A stretch of 19,394 nt of DNA. Source: an uncultured Chloroflexota bacterium (lineage in GTDB: Bacteria > Chloroflexota > Anaerolineae > Promineifilales > Promineifilaceae). Within the stretch, counting starts at the first letter, position 1. Every line of letters begins with the position of its first letter. The notes under the pieces were generated by a model. The model had not been told where the DNA came from, made no database searches, and saw nothing but the letters and a program-made list of their open reading frames with translations. Positions 12,305 to 19,394 of this stretch are shown here, piece by piece. The translations under genes and the position numbers were made by a program. Where the stretch lies: assembly GCA_937958365.1 (NCBI GenBank), contig CALFEW010000302.1:1-19394 (forward strand). The letters run 5' to 3'.

Positions 12305-15300
12305 ATGGGCTTCAAAGACGTTTCCAACAAAGTAGACTTCATCCAACTCGAACAAGACATCCTTAAATTCTGGCGCGATACCGACGCCTTCAATGAACTG
12401 CGCCGCCTGCGCGCCCAAACCGAAGCCGAACACGGCATCTACAGCTTCATTGACGGCCCCATCACCGCCAACAACCCCATGGGCGTCCACCACGCCTGGG
12501 GCCGCACCTACAAAGACCTCTACCAGCGTTACCACGCCATGCAAGGCAAAAACGAACGCTGGCAGAATGGCTTCGACTGCCAGGGCCTCTGGGTGGAAGT
12601 CAACGTCGAAAAGCGGCTCGGTTTCAACAGCAAACGCGAAATCGAGAAATTTGGCCTGGCGAAATTCACCAACGAATGCAAACACCAGGTTCTCAACTAC
12701 GCGGCCGTGCAAACCGAACAATCCATCCGCCTGGGCTATTGGATGGACTGGAACGATACGGCCGTTCTCCGCCAACTCCGCGACATGCTCACCGAAGACC
12801 CTTACCAACAAGTTACCGTGCAGGGGCCACATGGCCCCGTCACCGGCACCGTCGAACAGGTCGTCGGGCAGTTGGGCATGCCCCAAATGGGCGGCTCCTA
12901 CTTCACCTTCAGCGACGAAAACAACTACCAGATTTGGGCCTTCCTCAAAAAATGTTTTGATCGCGGCTGGATTTATAAAGGTACGGATGTCATGCCCTGG
13001 TGCGCTCGCTGCGGCACCGGCATCAGCCAGCACGAAATCGTCACCGAAGGCTACCAGGAAGTCACCCACGACTCGGTGTTTGTGCGCTTCCCGCTGCTGG
13101 GCCGCGACAAAGAAGCCCTGCTCGTCTGGACGACAACGCCCTGGACGCTCACCAGCAACGTCGCTGCGGCCGTTGGCCCCGAACTCACCTACGTCAAAGT
13201 CCAGGCCGAAGATGGCTGGACCTACTACCTGGCCGAAGAAGCGCTGAAACAATCGCTCACCGGCAAAGCGGAAGTGGTGGAACGGCTGACCGGCATAGAC
13301 ATGATCGGCTGGCAATACAGCGGCCCGTTTGACGAACTGCCCGCCGCCCAACAAGCCTTTGCCGAGGCAGGGTATACCCATCGCGTCATCCCCTGGAAAG
13401 AGGTCGGCGCGGCGGAAGGGACCGGCATCGTCCACATCGCCCCCGGCTGCGGCGCGGAGGACTTTGAGCTGGGCAAGGAGTACAACCTGCCGGTGATTGC
13501 GCCGCTGGACGAAAACGGCATCTACAAGGGCGGCTTTGATTGGCTGAACGGCCGTTCCGCCCACGACGTCGCCCCTGACATCTTCCAAAACCTGCAAGAG
13601 AAAGGGGTCTATTACCGCAAACAGCGTTACGCCCACCGCTACCCCCACTGCTGGCGCTGCGGCAACGAACTGGTCTACCGGCTGGTGGACGAATGGTTCA
13701 TCAACATGGGCACGCTCTACGACAAACCGCGCAGCGAAGTGACGCCGCAAGAAAAAGCGGCCAGCTTCCGCTACCAGATCATGGACTCCGTAGACCAGGC
13801 CAACTGGTACCCCAGCTTCGGCTACGACCGCGAGCAAGATTGGCTGCGCAACATGCACGACTGGATGATCAGCAAAAAACGTTACTATGGCCTGGCCTTG
13901 CCCATCTACGAGTGCGGTGAATGCGGTCATTTTCACGTCGTCGGCAGCCGCGAGGAATTGGCCGAGCGTGCCGTGGCCGGTTGGGAGGAGTTCGACGGCC
14001 ACACGCCCCATCGCCCCTTCATTGACGCCGTCAAAATCGCCTGCCCCAACTGCGGCGCGCCCGTCGAGCGCATCAAAGACGTGGGCAATCCCTGGTTAGA
14101 CGCGGGCATCGTCGGCATCAGCACCATCCACTACAGCACCGACCGCGCCTACTGGCAGAAGTGGTATCCGGCCGACTGGATCAGCGAAAGTTTCCCCGGC
14201 CAGTTCCGCAACTGGTTCTACAGCCTGCTGGCCCAAAGCACCCTCATGGCCGATGGGGTGGGGCCGTTTAAGAACCTGTTTGGGTATGCCACCTTGCAAG
14301 CCGAAGACGGCCGTGACATGCACAAATCCTCCGGCAACATGATCGAATTCAACGAAGCGGCCGACAAGATGGGTGCGGACACCATGCGCTGGCTCTACGC
14401 CAGCTGCCGCCCCGAACAAAATCTACGCTTCGGCTACCACACCGGCGACGAAACCCGCCGCCGCTTCCTCATCCCGCTATGGAACGTCTATTCCTTCTTC
14501 GTCAGCTACGCGCAGCTAGACAACTGGCAACCCGGTGCGGATTTCGGATTTCGGATTTCGGATTTTGGCTCTGACGATCCGCAATCCGCAATCCGCAATC
14601 CGCAATCCCAAATGGATCGTTGGATTGTAGAGCGGTTGGATGAAACGACGCTGGCGACGCGGGCGGCGCTGGATGTGTATGACGCGGAAAAGGCGACGCA
14701 GCACCTGGAAGCGTTTCTGGATGACCTGTCTAACTGGTACGTGCGCCGTTCGCGCCGCCGCTTCTGGAAGAGCGAAGCGGATGGCGACAAAAACGCGGCT
14801 TATGCCACGCTGTATGGCGTGTTGGTCGAATTTGTGAAGCTGCTGGCTCCTTTTGTGCCCTTTACAACGGAAGCGATTTACCAAAATCTGGTGCGCAGCG
14901 TAGATGAAGGCGCGCCCGCCAGCGTCCATCACTGCTTCTATCCGCAGGCCGATGGGGCGACGTTGGACCAGGCGCTGCTGGCTAAGATGCGGCTGGCGAT
15001 TGTGACGGCCGGTTTGGGCCGGGCGGCGCGCGGCGCAGCCGACGTGAAATTGCGCCAGCCGTTGGCGAAGGCGCGGGTGAACGTGGGCAGCCAGCAAGAA
15101 CAGGCCGACCTGGCCGAACTGGCCGACGTGCTGCAAGAGGAAATCAACGTCAAAGAAATCGAGATCGTCTCAGAAGTGGGCGAACTGGTGGATTATAAGC
15201 TGCTGCCCAACAGCCGCGTGCTGGGGCCAAAGTTCGGCAAGGATTTCCCGCGCATCCGCAAGGCGTTGGAGGCGTTGGACCCGGCGCAGGCGGCGCGGCA

Positions 15301-15727
15301 GTTGCAGGCGGGCCAGGGGTTGGTGGTGGATTTGGGCGATGGAACGGCCGTTCTCACTGCCGACGACGTGCTGGTACAAACCGAAGCACGGGGCGGCCTG
15401 GCTGTCGCCAGCGACAAGGGCGTGACGGTGGCCGTAGATACGACCCTCACTCCCGAACTGGTGCAGGAAGGCTACGCCCGCGACGTAGTGCGCCACGTGA
15501 ACAACATGCGCAAAGACGCCGGGCTGGAAATCTCCGACCGCATCGAACTGGCCTACCAGGCTGATGGCGAGGTGGCGGCGGCGTTGGTGGCTTTTGCCGG
15601 GTATGTGCAGCAGGAGACGTTGGCGGTGGCGTTAACGGCCGTACCCCTGCCCACGCCCCCTGACTACCAACAAACCATCACCGTTGGCGAACAAGACATC
15701 GTCCTATCGCTGCGCAAATCGGCCTGA
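12305..15727 (+). CDS. ileS: Isoleucyl-tRNA synthetase-like class I tRNA ligase
   Basis: 1140 residues from the ATG at 12305, chosen because GGAG lies seven bases upstream; an earlier ATG at 12239 would translate repeat DNA. It charges tRNA-Ile with isoleucine. Order: catalytic N-part with the HIGH-equivalent GVHH (60-63), a CP1 editing domain with TTTPWTLTSN and GTGIVHIAPGCGAEDFE, Cys-pair zinc motifs (WCARCG, HCWRCG, ECGECG, CPNCG), the KMSKS-equivalent DMHKS (671-675), then the helical anticodon-binding domain. The first His of HIGH is Gly and the first Ser of KMSKS is His; I recall a bacterial lineage with such motifs. A 24-residue insert (746-769) encoded by an iterated repeat lies in the linker before the anticodon-binding domain. 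The Ile T-box upstream supports isoleucine over valine or leucine. Confidence 0.9.
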   Translation: MGFKDVSNKVDFIQLEQDILKFWRDTDAFNELRRLRAQTEAEHGIYSFIDGPITANNPMGVHHAWGRTYKDLYQRYHAMQGKNERWQNGFDCQGLWVEVNVEKRLGFNSKREIEKFGLAKFTNECKHQVLNYAAVQTEQSIRLGYWMDWNDTAVLRQLRDMLTEDPYQQVTVQGPHGPVTGTVEQVVGQLGMPQMGGSYFTFSDENNYQIWAFLKKCFDRGWIYKGTDVMPWCARCGTGISQHEIVTEGYQEVTHDSVFVRFPLLGRDKEALLVWTTTPWTLTSNVAAAVGPELTYVKVQAEDGWTYYLAEEALKQSLTGKAEVVERLTGIDMIGWQYSGPFDELPAAQQAFAEAGYTHRVIPWKEVGAAEGTGIVHIAPGCGAEDFELGKEYNLPVIAPLDENGIYKGGFDWLNGRSAHDVAPDIFQNLQEKGVYYRKQRYAHRYPHCWRCGNELVYRLVDEWFINMGTLYDKPRSEVTPQEKAASFRYQIMDSVDQANWYPSFGYDREQDWLRNMHDWMISKKRYYGLALPIYECGECGHFHVVGSREELAERAVAGWEEFDGHTPHRPFIDAVKIACPNCGAPVERIKDVGNPWLDAGIVGISTIHYSTDRAYWQKWYPADWISESFPGQFRNWFYSLLAQSTLMADGVGPFKNLFGYATLQAEDGRDMHKSSGNMIEFNEAADKMGADTMRWLYASCRPEQNLRFGYHTGDETRRRFLIPLWNVYSFFVSYAQLDNWQPGADFGFRISDFGSDDPQSAIRNPQSQMDRWIVERLDETTLATRAALDVYDAEKATQHLEAFLDDLSNWYVRRSRRRFWKSEADGDKNAAYATLYGVLVEFVKLLAPFVPFTTEAIYQNLVRSVDEGAPASVHHCFYPQADGATLDQALLAKMRLAIVTAGLGRAARGAADVKLRQPLAKARVNVGSQQEQADLAELADVLQEEINVKEIEIVSEVGELVDYKLLPNSRVLGPKFGKDFPRIRKALEALDPAQAARQLQAGQGLVVDLGDGTAVLTADDVLVQTEARGGLAVASDKGVTVAVDTTLTPELVQEGYARDVVRHVNNMRKDAGLEISDRIELAYQADGEVAAALVAFAGYVQQETLAVALTAVPLPTPPDYQQTITVGEQDIVLSLRKSA
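14540..14611. repeat. Iterated palindromic repeat inserted in frame within ileS
   Basis: The left arm is three copies of GATTTCG-type words ending GGATTTTGG (14540-14568). The right arm is four copies of CGCAATC-type words (14577-14611). The arms pair with about one mismatch per seven bases. The 72 bases are a multiple of three and translate to DFGFRISDFGSDD then PQSAIRNPQSQ. It is related in sequence to the elements at 1865-1936 and 12271-12295, so an intergenic-type repeat has become coding. Confidence 0.9.
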
Positions 15728-15760
15728 CTTCCGGCCGGTAATTGAGAGTTTGTCCAGAGG

Positions 15761-15810
15761 CAGACTGGATAAACACGAATAAAAACCGTGTTTATCCAGT
15801 CTGTTTTTAT
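15761..15810 (+). terminator. Strong intrinsic terminator after ileS
   Basis: CAGACTGGATAAACACG (15761-15777) pairs perfectly over 17 bp with 15787-15803 around a 9-base A-rich loop. TTTTTAT follows. It ends the T-box/alaX/ileS operon about 35 bases after the ileS stop. Confidence 0.93.
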
Positions 15811-15829
15811 GGTTGGGCCGGGTTCATGT

Positions 15830-15857
15830 TTGCGCCCTTCCTGTCTCTTTGTACAAT
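15830..15857 (+). promoter_or_regulatory. Possible promoter for the kelch-repeat gene
   Basis: TACAAT (15852-15857, five of six) lies 16 bp after a weak TTGCGC (15830-15835). It follows the ileS terminator and precedes the next gene by about 80 bases, a sensible position, but the -35 match is poor. Confidence 0.35.
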
Positions 15858-15937
15858 CCCTGATGAAAACTCAAAGCTACCCGGCTATCATCTTCACCAT
15901 TATTTCGCCGCGAGTTTAGCATCCTGAGGAGACCTTT

Positions 15938-17989
15938 ATGCGTTTGTATGTGGTCTTACTGACAATTTTCTTGCTGGCGCTGTTGGGAGCCGCGGCGCTG
16001 TCTGACGCGCAGGCGCAGGTGACTGAGGCGACGCCCACCGCTGGCGAAGAACCGGTGGTTGGTGATGGGGGGCTAACGGCCGTGAACCCCCTGTCCCGAA
16101 TGCCTGTCACCCTGGAACCCGTGTCGCTCAGCGCGGCGGCTGCCGCTAATGAATGCGCGGCGGCCACTTTGCTGAGCCTGACGCCGCCCAATACGCCAGA
16201 CTCCGGCCAGACCAACGTCGTCAACTTCACGACCGATGGCAACGATCCCATCCTGAGCTGCATCTGGGGGTCTAATCCAGCCAGCAGCAGAGGGTTTCGC
16301 ACCGCCTGGTATCAGTTTAAGCCGAATTACAACGGCCAGGTCACAATTAGCACCCGCACATCCGGCTACGACACCATCCTGGGGGTCTTCACCGGCACGT
16401 GCGGCGCGGCCAACCTGACGCTCATGGCTTGCAGCGATGACGCCACCGGTTTGTCTTCGGAAGTGACGGTGACGGTGCGCCGCGGCGTGACCTATTTTGT
16501 GGAAGTGGCCGATTGGCGAGTTGGCGCTCTGAGTAGCCCGTTGTGGCTGAACTTTATTGCCGCCTACAATATGCCGATGGACGCGCAAAATCAGTTGGTT
16601 TCCAACTGGCAAATCGCCGGGACGTTTCCGACGCCGGTCAGCCGCCACGCCACGGCCGTTGTTGGTTCGGATATTTACGTGTTGGGCGGGCTGCTGTCTG
16701 GTTCGGTTTTGTCCCAGAGCTTTGCGCGCTACCAGACGGCCAGCAACACCTGGACGACGTTAAATCCGATACCGGGGACAGGACTTGCCAACACGACGGC
16801 CGTTTACCTGCCGGCCACGCAAAAAATCTACGTGCCCGGCGGCAGCGCCAGCGCCGTAGACACAGCCGGGGCATATACCAACGAACATTGGTCGTACACT
16901 GTGCCCAACGGCCCCTGGCAGCAGATGGCCGCTGTGCCGCAGGCGTTTGCTTACGCGACGGCCGTTGCCAGCGATGATCGGTACTACGTGTTAGGCGGCA
17001 TCGAAGGGCCGGGCTGGCCTCTGGGCAGCGTGGTCACGACCACCAACACCATCCGCGACGACGTGTTGTTTTATCAGCCAGCGTCCAATTCATGGTCTAC
17101 GGCCGCGCCCCTGAACACCCCCCGGTATGGGCATACGGCCGCGGCGGTGGGCGGCCTGATTTGCGTGGCGGGTGGTCTTACCTGGAACTCAGGCGCTGCG
17201 GTAGGGGTCTTACCGGTCACCAACGGCGAATGCGCCAGCCGAACCTCGCCGACCATCTGGGTGAATACCGGCGATATGCAATTTCCCCGTTACTTTGCCC
17301 ACAGCGCCGTGGGGTCAGACGGCCGTTGGTACGTTTATGGCGGCGTGAACGTCAATGCTGTCAGTGGTTTGTCTGCGCCCGTGCCGGAAGTGGAAGTGTA
17401 TGATCCAGCCACCAATTCCTGGTATTTATTGGGCTACCTGTACGATTTGAACGGCCGTCAGCCCGGCGATCCGCCGCTCATCTGGCCGCGTGGCGGCGCA
17501 ATCGGCAACACCATCTGGACCATAGGCGGCAGCATTGATTTTTCCGGCAATTCACCTTATCCCACCATCAAGAAAATGACGATTCCGCCTCAAGGAGACC
17601 TGTACTTACCGTTTATCGCCAGCGGCAGCCCGGAAAACTTTGCTTTTGCCACCGCCAGTTACCTGCCATTGGCTCAGGTCCGTTCGCAAAACATCGCCTC
17701 GGCGGCAAATCGGTATCGCTTCTACCAGATTCATTTGCCCCAAACGTTGTCCATCCTGGTGGATCTGGCCGTGCCGTCCGGCGAAGACCTGGACCTTTAC
17801 CTTTATGATGATAACAAGGTCATCTGGGGGTTCAGTGATGAACCTTTCCAGGGCGTATCTGAGCGAATTTGCCTGACTAATTTGCCGGCGGGCACGTATT
17901 ACATCATGGCCCAGCACGTCATTCCCAACGTGCCGGACAGCGGGAAAAATTTCCAGGTGGCTGCCTGGCCGGTGGCAAGCTGCCCATAA
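15938..17989 (+). CDS. Secreted kelch-repeat protein with PPC-like end domains
   Basis: 683 residues with a clear signal peptide (LLTIFLLALLGAAALSDAQA; cleavage likely near residue 27). After a linker, residues about 45-205 resemble a pre-peptidase C-terminal (PPC) beta-sandwich: AWYQFKPNYNGQVTISTRTS, YDTILGVFTGTC and TYFVEVADW. A kelch-type propeller follows (about 210-560), with repeated signatures such as SRHATAVVGSDIYVLGG, NTWTTLNPIPG, RYGHTAAAVGGLICVAGG, HSAVGSDGRWYVYGG and NSWYLLG. A second PPC-like domain ends the protein (about 590-683; YRFYQIHLPQTLSILVDLAV, DLDLYLYDD, GTYYIMAQHV). It probably acts at the cell surface or outside, binding protein or polysaccharide; no enzymatic motif is visible. 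The start has GAGGAG six bases upstream. The sbcD-like gene follows 25 bases later and may be co-transcribed, though the functions look unrelated. Confidence 0.87.
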   Translation: MRLYVVLLTIFLLALLGAAALSDAQAQVTEATPTAGEEPVVGDGGLTAVNPLSRMPVTLEPVSLSAAAAANECAAATLLSLTPPNTPDSGQTNVVNFTTDGNDPILSCIWGSNPASSRGFRTAWYQFKPNYNGQVTISTRTSGYDTILGVFTGTCGAANLTLMACSDDATGLSSEVTVTVRRGVTYFVEVADWRVGALSSPLWLNFIAAYNMPMDAQNQLVSNWQIAGTFPTPVSRHATAVVGSDIYVLGGLLSGSVLSQSFARYQTASNTWTTLNPIPGTGLANTTAVYLPATQKIYVPGGSASAVDTAGAYTNEHWSYTVPNGPWQQMAAVPQAFAYATAVASDDRYYVLGGIEGPGWPLGSVVTTTNTIRDDVLFYQPASNSWSTAAPLNTPRYGHTAAAVGGLICVAGGLTWNSGAAVGVLPVTNGECASRTSPTIWVNTGDMQFPRYFAHSAVGSDGRWYVYGGVNVNAVSGLSAPVPEVEVYDPATNSWYLLGYLYDLNGRQPGDPPLIWPRGGAIGNTIWTIGGSIDFSGNSPYPTIKKMTIPPQGDLYLPFIASGSPENFAFATASYLPLAQVRSQNIASAANRYRFYQIHLPQTLSILVDLAVPSGEDLDLYLYDDNKVIWGFSDEPFQGVSERICLTNLPAGTYYIMAQHVIPNVPDSGKNFQVAAWPVASCP

Positions 17990-18014
17990 GTTCAAGACCC
18001 TGAGAGAGTTGAAG

Positions 18015-19253
18015 ATGTCTAAAAAAAGTTTGCGGGTTCTGCATTTTGCCGACGCTCACATTGACATTGCCAATTACGGCCGTCACGATCCCCATACCGC
18101 GCTGCCCATCCGGGTAATGGACTTTTTGCAATCGTTGGACCAGATTGTGGAAACGGCCGTGTCTGAACCCGTAGACCTGGTCATCTTTGCCGGAGACGCC
18201 TACAAAGACCGCAACCCGCAGCCCACGTTCCAGCGCGAATGGGGCAAACGCATGATGCGTCTATCGCAGGCCGGCATTCCCACCTTGCTGCTGGTGGGCA
18301 ACCACGACGTTTCACCGGCGGCCGGCCGCGCCCACACCTTGCACGAATTTACCACTCTGGCCGTGCCCCACATTCACGTCGCCGACACCATCCGCCTGTT
18401 TGGCCCCGACGAATTGGGCGTGGCGGCCCAGATCATCGCTGTGCCCTGGGTGTCTACCAGCCGCTTCATGGCCTACGAGGAGCTAACCGGTAAAGCCCGT
18501 GAAGCGCTATTGGCCGAAGCCGAAGACGTGGTGGCGCAGCGGGTCGCCAGCCTTATCGAACAGGCGGATCCCGATTTGCCGCTGATTTTGACGGCCCACG
18601 CCAGTGTGCAGGGCGCGGTCTACGGCAGCGAACGCGCCGTCATGTTGGGCCACGAACTGGTCCTCAGCGGCAGTTTGGTGAATGACAAACGGCTCGATTA
18701 CGTAGCCCTGGGCCACATTCACAAGCACCAATGCCTGTCGGCGAAAGACAGCCAGCCGCCGGTGGTGTATCCCGGCTCGATTGAGCGGATTGATTTTGGC
18801 GAAGCAAAGGAACACAAGGGTTTTGTGCTGGCGACGGTAAGCCGGGGTAAGACTGAGTGGGCGTTCCAACGGCTGAAAACGCGCCGTTTTCTGGACATCA
18901 AGGTGGATACGGCCGTAGCCGATACCTTCATGGCCGACATCATGAGCCAGTTACCCAGCCCTGAAGCCGTAGAAGGGGCGATTTGCCGGGTGCAGTTAAG
19001 CTACCCACGCGATTGGGAACCGCTGTTAGACGAAAACGCGCTCAACGACTATTTTGCCGCCGCCCTGAGCGTGCAAATTCAGAAACACCGTCACCTGGAA
19101 AAACGCGCCCGGTTGGGCGATACCGTCACCGTAGAGGAATTAACGCCGGCCGATTTATTGGCAGCCTACTGGCGTTCCAGCGGCCTGGACGAGGCGGAAA
19201 TCACGGCGATGCAGGCGTTAGCGGCCGAAGTATTGGGCACGGAAGGGGATTGA
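18015..19253 (+). CDS. sbcD: SbcD/Mre11-type DNA repair exonuclease subunit
   Basis: 412 residues from the ATG at 18015; a TTG two codons earlier is less likely because it would abut the GAGAGAG ribosome site. The metallophosphoesterase motifs appear in order: HFADAHID, FAGDAYKDR, GNHD, LTAHAS and GHIHKH, the five metal-binding blocks of Mre11/SbcD. The segment VVYPGSIERIDFGEAKEHKG is characteristic of SbcD. The C-terminal part (about 290-412) should form the capping domain and SbcC contact. With SbcC it would cleave hairpins and protein-blocked DNA ends, which is notable beside a genome rich in hairpin-forming repeats. An sbcC partner would be expected next, but a minisatellite starts 10 bases after the stop and the window ends. 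All catalytic motifs look intact. Confidence 0.92.
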   Translation: MSKKSLRVLHFADAHIDIANYGRHDPHTALPIRVMDFLQSLDQIVETAVSEPVDLVIFAGDAYKDRNPQPTFQREWGKRMMRLSQAGIPTLLLVGNHDVSPAAGRAHTLHEFTTLAVPHIHVADTIRLFGPDELGVAAQIIAVPWVSTSRFMAYEELTGKAREALLAEAEDVVAQRVASLIEQADPDLPLILTAHASVQGAVYGSERAVMLGHELVLSGSLVNDKRLDYVALGHIHKHQCLSAKDSQPPVVYPGSIERIDFGEAKEHKGFVLATVSRGKTEWAFQRLKTRRFLDIKVDTAVADTFMADIMSQLPSPEAVEGAICRVQLSYPRDWEPLLDENALNDYFAAALSVQIQKHRHLEKRARLGDTVTVEELTPADLLAAYWRSSGLDEAEITAMQALAAEVLGTEGD

Positions 19254-19262
19254 GGAGGAAAT

Positions 19263-19316
19263 ATGAATTGTCAATGGTCAATGGTGAATGGTCAATTGTC
19301 AACTGTTGACAATTGA
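19263..19316 (+). CDS. Short open frame (17 codons) behind a strong ribosome site, running into repeat DNA
   Basis: Immediately after the sbcD stop, AGGAGG (19253-19258) is followed five bases later by ATG at 19263. The frame reads MNCQWSMVNGQLSTVDN and stops at TGA 19314-19316. All but the first codons are repeat DNA of the GTCAATG/CATTGAC family. It could be the disrupted start of a downstream gene, a leader peptide, or chance. I favour the remnant ribosome site of a gene displaced by repeat growth, with low certainty. Confidence 0.25.
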   Translation: MNCQWSMVNGQLSTVDN

Positions 19317-19394
19317 CCATTGGCTATTGGCTATTGACCATTGGCTATTGGCTATTGGCTATTGGCTATTGGCTATTGGCTATTGGCTATTGGC
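19269..19394. repeat. Iterated palindromic element and heptanucleotide tandem array (TATTGGC)n
   Basis: GTCAATG-type words (19269-19300) meet their complement around the perfect palindrome GTCAACTGTTGAC. A tandem array of the 7-mer TATTGGC, interrupted once by TATTGACCATTGGC, then runs to the window edge with about ten visible copies. The left part has the same two-armed architecture as the other gap elements; the tandem expansion is unique in this window. The true length is unknown because the window ends inside it. Confidence 0.9.

Noticed and set aside
12191..14011. Long open frame of about 600 codons on the minus strand opposite ileS
   Set aside because: It is antisense to a well-supported aminoacyl-tRNA synthetase, shows no family motifs and reflects GC-rich codon structure.
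19317..19394. CRISPR-like array at the right edge
   Set aside because: The unit is a 7-base tandem without spacers; no cas gene is visible.

Overview
The window reads as bacterial chromosome of moderately high GC, gene-dense with short gaps. Several traits together suggest a member of the Chloroflexota (Anaerolineae-like): an archaeal-type mevalonate entry cluster, an isoleucine T-box leader, a class I isoleucyl-tRNA ligase with altered signature motifs, a CpaE-like receiver/ParA fusion, secreted kelch and Ig-like proteins, and iterated-word repeats between genes. This placement is inference; no rRNA or phylogenetic marker was compared. I see no transposase, phage gene, CRISPR array, rRNA or tRNA gene.

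Layout. 1-4368 (minus strand): HMG-CoA reductase, HMG-CoA synthase, a thiolase-fold protein, a DUF35 Zn-ribbon/OB protein and the first 29 codons of a further gene. This is the acetyl-CoA to mevalonate segment in its archaeal form, but the thiolase lacks its nucleophilic Cys. 4390-4733: divergent promoter region. 4734-6509 (plus): membrane-anchored Ig-like protein with a degenerate peptidase-like C-terminal half. 6518-10186 (minus): response-regulator/ParA-like protein, an unrecognised beta-rich protein, a nucleotidyltransferase-fold protein, a YgiT-type zinc-finger protein and signal peptidase I. 10187-10753: lepB promoter, then on the plus strand a promoter and a complete T-box leader with terminator; I read its specifier as ATC (Ile). 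10754-15727 (plus): AlaX-type tRNA-editing protein, an unrecognised protein and ileS, closed by a strong intrinsic terminator at 15761-15810. 15938-19253 (plus): secreted kelch-repeat protein and an SbcD-type nuclease. The window ends inside a heptanucleotide tandem repeat.

Two sequence-wide signals stand out. First, the palindrome ACGGCCGT occurs about 47 times by my hand count, roughly every 400 bp, inside and between genes, where about 0.5 would be expected from base composition. Second, many gaps hold short words iterated on one arm and complemented on the other, forming hairpins. The words differ from gap to gap but the architecture recurs. One such element lies in frame inside ileS and adds about 24 residues.
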